DNA of 16,597 nt from contig DCUE01000040.1 in assembly GCA_002328465.1 (NCBI GenBank), positions 1-16,597 on the forward strand. The letters run 5' to 3'. Origin of the DNA: Candidatus Dojkabacteria bacterium UBA2222. Lineage in GTDB: Bacteria > Patescibacteriota > Dojkabacteria > SC72. Below the pieces are notes generated by a model. The model saw only the letters and a program-made list of their open reading frames with translations. It ran no database searches and was not told the DNA's origin. Positions within the stretch are counted from its first letter, which is position 1. Every line of letters begins with the position of its first letter. This document shows, piece after piece, positions 13,981 to 16,597 of this stretch. Both the position numbers and the translations under genes were made by a program.

Positions 13981-14868
13981 TTATATTTTCTCTATCACTC
14001 TTAATTTAGCTGAAGCGGATCTAGGATTATCTCTCACCTCTTGGTCGGTTGGGGCTATTATTTCTTTAGTAAGAAGTAAACCCTCTCCGCTTTCAACTAA
14101 ATTGTTAAAGTAATCTTTAACTATCCTATCTTCTAATGAATGAAAGGATATTACGCATATCCTTCCTTTTGGTTTTAAGAGCTTAAAAGATTTGTCTAAT
14201 CCCTCTTTCAAGGAATTCAACTCATCATTTACCACAATACGCAGGGCCTGAAAGACCCTGCGTGAAGGGTTCTTAGAACTTTGATGAGCTGCCGGCACAA
14301 CTCTATAGACAAGTCTTGTAAGATCTCCAACCGTATATATACTCGTAATATTTTGTTTAATAGCTCTAGCTATTTTACCTGCATATTTCTCTTCTCCGTA
14401 TTTAAGAAAAAGCATTGTTAATTCCTTTTCACTTAGAACAACCAAGATATCTTTCGCCTTAACTCCTAGCTCTTCATCCATTCTCATATCTAGGGGTTCG
14501 TTCTCTTCAAGATAGCTAAATCCTCTATTGTATGAATCTTCTAGCTGTCTAGATGAAAGACCTAAATCCATTAGTACCCCATCAATTTCTCTGCTATGTT
14601 GTTTGATTAGAGTATCTATTTTGGAGAAATTTGACTTCTTTATCTCCCAATTTTCTTTAATAGAATCTTTGTAATACTCTTTAACAAAATCAATAGCGTG
14701 TTGATCTTGATCTATACTTAGAAGTAAACCCTCTTTACTGAGTTTCTTAAATATCTCAAAGCTATGACCCCCATCACCAAGTGTGCAATCAATATAGAAG
14801 CCGTTGGGATTGATATTGAGATATTCTAATGTTTCTTTAAGTAAGACTGGAACATGTATTTTATCCAT
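13981..14868 (-). CDS. rsmH: 16S rRNA (cytosine-1402 N4)-methyltransferase RsmH
   Basis: Methylates N4 of C1402 in 16S rRNA (formerly MraW). 295 residues, normal length. Landmarks: HVPVLLKETLEYL (5-17), the SAM-binding TLGDGGHS (29-36), VLMDLGLSSRQLED, GFSYLEENEPLDMRMD, NPSRRVFQALRI and VISFHSLEDRIVKDYF near the C-terminus. The ATG directly abuts the mraZ stop (TAGATG), so translation is probably coupled. It is the functional partner of RsmI, encoded elsewhere in this window. Confidence 0.97.
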   Translation of the reverse strand: MDKIHVPVLLKETLEYLNINPNGFYIDCTLGDGGHSFEIFKKLSKEGLLLSIDQDQHAIDFVKEYYKDSIKENWEIKKSNFSKIDTLIKQHSREIDGVLMDLGLSSRQLEDSYNRGFSYLEENEPLDMRMDEELGVKAKDILVVLSEKELTMLFLKYGEEKYAGKIARAIKQNITSIYTVGDLTRLVYRVVPAAHQSSKNPSRRVFQALRIVVNDELNSLKEGLDKSFKLLKPKGRICVISFHSLEDRIVKDYFNNLVESGEGLLLTKEIIAPTDQEVRDNPRSASAKLRVIEKI

Positions 14869-15306
14869 CTATTTACTTTCACTCATCTTATTAATCTCAT
14901 TTGCGATTTCATCTCCATGAGTTTTAAGGTACTCTACCCTTTTATCCCACCTCTCTTTATCCCATACCTCTATCCAATTGATTAAACCGATAAAGACAAT
15001 TTCTTTACTTAGTCCTGCATGTTCAAATAATGAGTCAGGAATTAAAAATCTTCCCTGTTTATCAATTGAGATTTCTGTTGCACCTCCAATAAGGAATCTG
15101 CTTGTATCACGAATATTTTTATTTATAAAAGAGCCATCAACTACATCCTTAGCAATTGTTTTCCACATTCCCTTGTTAACAAGAATCAACGTATCTTCAT
15201 ATCCTCTTGTTAAAATAATTTCCTCGCCTAATTCATCTCTAAATTTCTTAGGAAGTGATACTCTTTTCTTTTCCCCTACTTTGCTTCTGTACTCTCCAAT
15301 TATCAT
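14869..15306 (-). CDS. mraZ: Transcriptional regulator MraZ
   Basis: DNA-binding regulator that heads dcw clusters and in studied species binds tandem repeats in its own promoter. 145 residues with two AbrB/MazE-like swapped-hairpin domains. The first has GEYRSKVGEKKRVSLPKKFR (4-23) and the second ATEISIDKQGRFLIPDSL followed by the diagnostic EVWDKERW. The first copy of the usual D-x-KGR motif reads GEKKR; the second DKQGR is standard. Oligomers of MraZ contact repeats spaced by one helical turn, and four such repeats are present just upstream of its start. It is the first gene of the minus-strand dcw block. Confidence 0.96.
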   Translation of the reverse strand: MIIGEYRSKVGEKKRVSLPKKFRDELGEEIILTRGYEDTLILVNKGMWKTIAKDVVDGSFINKNIRDTSRFLIGGATEISIDKQGRFLIPDSLFEHAGLSKEIVFIGLINWIEVWDKERWDKRVEYLKTHGDEIANEINKMSESK

Positions 15307-15312
15307 AAAACA

Positions 15313-15382
15313 AATATATCATCTTTCACCACTTTTTACCACTTCTTGCCATTAATGTACACCTCTTTGCTATTTCGGTCAA
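15313..15382 (-). promoter_or_regulatory. Two candidate mraZ promoters
   Basis: P1: -35 TTGACC (15377-15382), exact 17-bp spacer, -10 TACATT (15354-15359), predicting a start inside the MraZ repeats and a leader of about 40 nt. P2: -10 TATATT (15313-15318) 6 nt before the mraZ ATG, with TGGTAA 17 bp upstream, predicting a leaderless mRNA. The MraZ repeats lie downstream of P1 and over the -35/spacer of P2, so bound MraZ could block either. Confidence 0.6.
15318..15351 (-). promoter_or_regulatory. MraZ operator (four 10-bp-spaced repeats)
   Basis: Minus strand: TGGC, TGGT, TGGT and a degenerate TGAT start at exactly 10-bp steps (at 15351, 15341, 15331, 15321), the two central units reading AAGTGGT. 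This matches the known MraZ box: TGGG-like tetranucleotide direct repeats, one per helical turn, upstream of mraZ. The last repeat ends 11 bp before the mraZ start codon. Confidence 0.82.
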
Positions 15383-15419
15383 GAGTGTATCACTACAGGT
15401 TACGTATTATGTTGGATTG

Positions 15420-15486
15420 CTATTAATAGAAGGGAAAAAACAGTAAAGGAAAACAACGGACTATACCTAATAGCCCCCTATTAAGG
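15420..15486. repeat. Paired CTATTA/TAATAG inverted repeats in the mraZ-murF spacer
   Basis: A perfect 10-bp palindrome CTATTAATAG (15420-15429) and an inverted repeat TAATAG-CCCC-CTATTA (15468-15483) share the same half-site; their centres are 51 bp apart, close to five helical turns. The second can form a hairpin extended by CC/GG with one bulge but has no T-tract on either strand, so it is not a terminator. Possible operator pair for an unknown regulator of the divergent genes. No frame of useful length was found in 15383-15526. Confidence 0.4.
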
Positions 15487-15526
15487 ATATTGCGTAATTG
15501 CTTAGATTAGAGATTCTTTTCCAATA

Positions 15527-15555
15527 TTGATTTGCAAATACTCTCTTAATATGGT
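15527..15555 (+). promoter_or_regulatory. Possible murF promoter
   Basis: Plus strand: TTGATT (15527-15532), 17-bp spacer, TATGGT (15550-15555); both are about 4/6 matches. The predicted start is about 6 nt before the murF ATG. Weak; other AT-rich hexamers nearby could serve. Confidence 0.35.
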
Positions 15556-15567
15556 GAACTATTATAT

Positions 15568-16597
15568 ATGAGAATCTACTTAAAAGAAGTAAGAGAAAGA
15601 TATCCAGAGTTTGAGATTTTAAACTATGATGAGAATCTCTACTTTGAAGACTTTAACCATGATTCAAGGGTAGAAGTAAAGAATTCGCTTTTTATTCCAA
15701 TCATTGGAGAGAAATTCAATGGTCATGATTTTATAAAGGATGCATTTGAGAATGGCTCTGTGGTCTCATTATATCAAAAGGACATGGATACTCCTTCTAA
15801 GGAGTTTAAAAAACCAATAATAGTAGTTGAAGATATACAACAAGGATTAGGGAAAATACTCAGATTAATGAGAGGAAAAATTGATGTTCCAGTTATTGCT
15901 ATTACAGGGAGTACAGGTAAAACTACAACTAGAGAAATGATTGCGGAGATTCTTTCCGAAAGGGGGAGAGTATTAAGATCTGATAGGAACTTTAATACAT
16001 TATGGGGAAATGCTCAAGTATTAGCAAAATATGATAACCATGATTTCATAGTTTTAGAATTTGGCATGGATACAAAAGGTGAAATTAAATCACAATGCGA
16101 CTCTCTCTTACCCGATATTGGAATACTATTAAATGTCGGGTATGTTCATGCTTTGTCCTTGGGAGGGATTGATAATGTGTATTTAGAAAAAAAACAGTTA
16201 GCAGAGTATCTAATTTCAAATAAGAAACCGGTATTAATAAATATTGATGATCCAAGACTTTCAAAAATAACGAATCCAAATGATAATCTAATTACATTTG
16301 GAAAAACAAAAGAAGCCAATTATTTTATTAAGGATATTTCAATAGATGAAAGTGGTACATACTTCACCTTTTTATTTAATAATCAAGAATATAGGGTAAA
16401 GCTTAAGATATTTGGTAAAGGTTATGCATACAATGGGATTTCCTCTATTGCACTTGCCCATCAGATGGGTCTAACTATTGAAGAATGTATTGAAGCTCTT
16501 GAAGAATTTAATGGATTTGGTGGGAGATTTGAGTTATCAACAATTAATAAAGATACAATCATTATAAATGACGCATATAATGCTAATCCAACATCTA
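15568..16597 (+). CDS. murF: UDP-MurNAc-tripeptide--D-Ala-D-Ala ligase MurF (3' end beyond window)
   Basis: ATP-dependent ligase that completes the UDP-MurNAc-pentapeptide, the substrate of MraY. Open from ATG 15568 to the right edge, 343 complete residues of a usual 430-460. Mur-ligase landmarks: P-loop ITGSTGKTTT (112-121), NFNTLWG (141-147), EFGMDTKGEI (164-173), the NVGxxH segment (189-194) and DAYNANP (335-341), which favours MurF over MurE, MurC or MurD. The N-terminal substrate domain (1-105) contains DSR and LFIPIIGEKFNGHDFI, as in MurF/MurE. It is transcribed divergently from the mraZ block, so the dcw genes here form two opposed units. A weak GGTG lies 11 nt before the start. The C-terminal domain is outside the window. 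Confidence 0.94.
   Translation, partial: MRIYLKEVRERYPEFEILNYDENLYFEDFNHDSRVEVKNSLFIPIIGEKFNGHDFIKDAFENGSVVSLYQKDMDTPSKEFKKPIIVVEDIQQGLGKILRLMRGKIDVPVIAITGSTGKTTTREMIAEILSERGRVLRSDRNFNTLWGNAQVLAKYDNHDFIVLEFGMDTKGEIKSQCDSLLPDIGILLNVGYVHALSLGGIDNVYLEKKQLAEYLISNKKPVLINIDDPRLSKITNPNDNLITFGKTKEANYFIKDISIDESGTYFTFLFNNQEYRVKLKIFGKGYAYNGISSIALAHQMGLTIEECIEALEEFNGFGGRFELSTINKDTIIINDAYNANPTS

Noticed and set aside
14978..15355. 125-codon open frame on the plus strand antisense to mraZ
   Set aside because: It is the complement of a clear mraZ, has no recognisable motifs and runs across the MraZ operator; AT-rich antisense frames of this size occur by chance.
15466..15486. Hairpin in the mraZ-murF spacer as an intrinsic terminator
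   Set aside because: There is no T-tract after the stem on either strand and no gene ending next to it.
1..16597. Recoding of TGA (codes 4 or 25, as in some CPR lineages)
   Set aside because: No in-frame TGA is needed inside any conserved protein, and ftsI ends with TGA at its normal family length; standard code explains everything.
1..16597. tRNA, rRNA, CRISPR array, insertion sequence or att site
   Set aside because: All but short spacers are occupied by coding genes; the one larger spacer (15307-15567) shows promoters and small inverted repeats only.

Overview
This is an AT-rich, gene-dense bacterial window with intact housekeeping genes, very short spacers (many starts touch or overlap the previous stop), almost no Shine-Dalgarno sequences, and several shortened versions of universal proteins (TruB with no room for a PUA domain, short RsmI, RelA without C-terminal regulatory domains). 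All frames read through in the standard bacterial code and TGA is a stop (ftsI). Together with a large-family DUF2341 surface protein and a tiny membrane ORF, this suggests a Candidate Phyla Radiation (Patescibacteria) genome; a Dojkabacteria/Katanobacteria-like lineage is a guess only. No rRNA, tRNA, insertion sequence or CRISPR array was seen.

Layout. Positions 1-7698 are all minus strand, read right to left: a membrane-anchored small methyltransferase, rarA/mgsA, tyrS, relA, a 37-residue membrane peptide, recG, a TrmH/SpoU-type RNA methyltransferase, and the N-terminal part of an exported DUF2341 protein cut by the left edge. Positions 7735-9130 are plus strand: truB and rsmI, both modifiers of translation RNAs. 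tatD (minus) ends inside the 3' end of rsmI. A cysteine-rich exported protein of unknown function (plus, 10074-10751) ends 4 bp from the end of mraY. Positions 10756-15306 (minus) are the first half of a division/cell-wall (dcw) cluster in the order mraZ-rsmH-ftsL-ftsI-mraY. murF (plus, from 15568, cut by the right edge) is transcribed away from mraZ across a 261 bp regulatory region.

Main points of interest. (1) Between tyrS and relA there is a clean intrinsic terminator that ends 2 nt before the relA start codon, plus a longer, mutually exclusive hairpin whose 5' arm contains the tyrS stop codon: the geometry of an attenuator joining tyrS translation to relA expression. (2) RelA carries the EXDD motif of monofunctional synthetases and has lost the HD/ED residues of the hydrolase. 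(3) MraY lacks three normally invariant active-site residues. (4) Four 10-bp-spaced TGGY-like repeats form a textbook MraZ operator in front of mraZ. (5) A 37-residue membrane peptide is stop-start coupled to recG. (6) Several transcription units have a -10 box only 5-9 nt before the start codon, implying leaderless mRNA as a common mode.

How the genes work together: the dcw block makes lipid I/II precursors (MurF, MraY), cross-links septal peptidoglycan (FtsI with FtsL) and methylates 16S rRNA (RsmH), with MraZ as local regulator. RsmH and RsmI methylate the same nucleotide (C1402) of 16S rRNA and here sit about 5 kb apart. tyrS/relA join aminoacylation to the stringent response, and recG/rarA deal with stalled replication forks.
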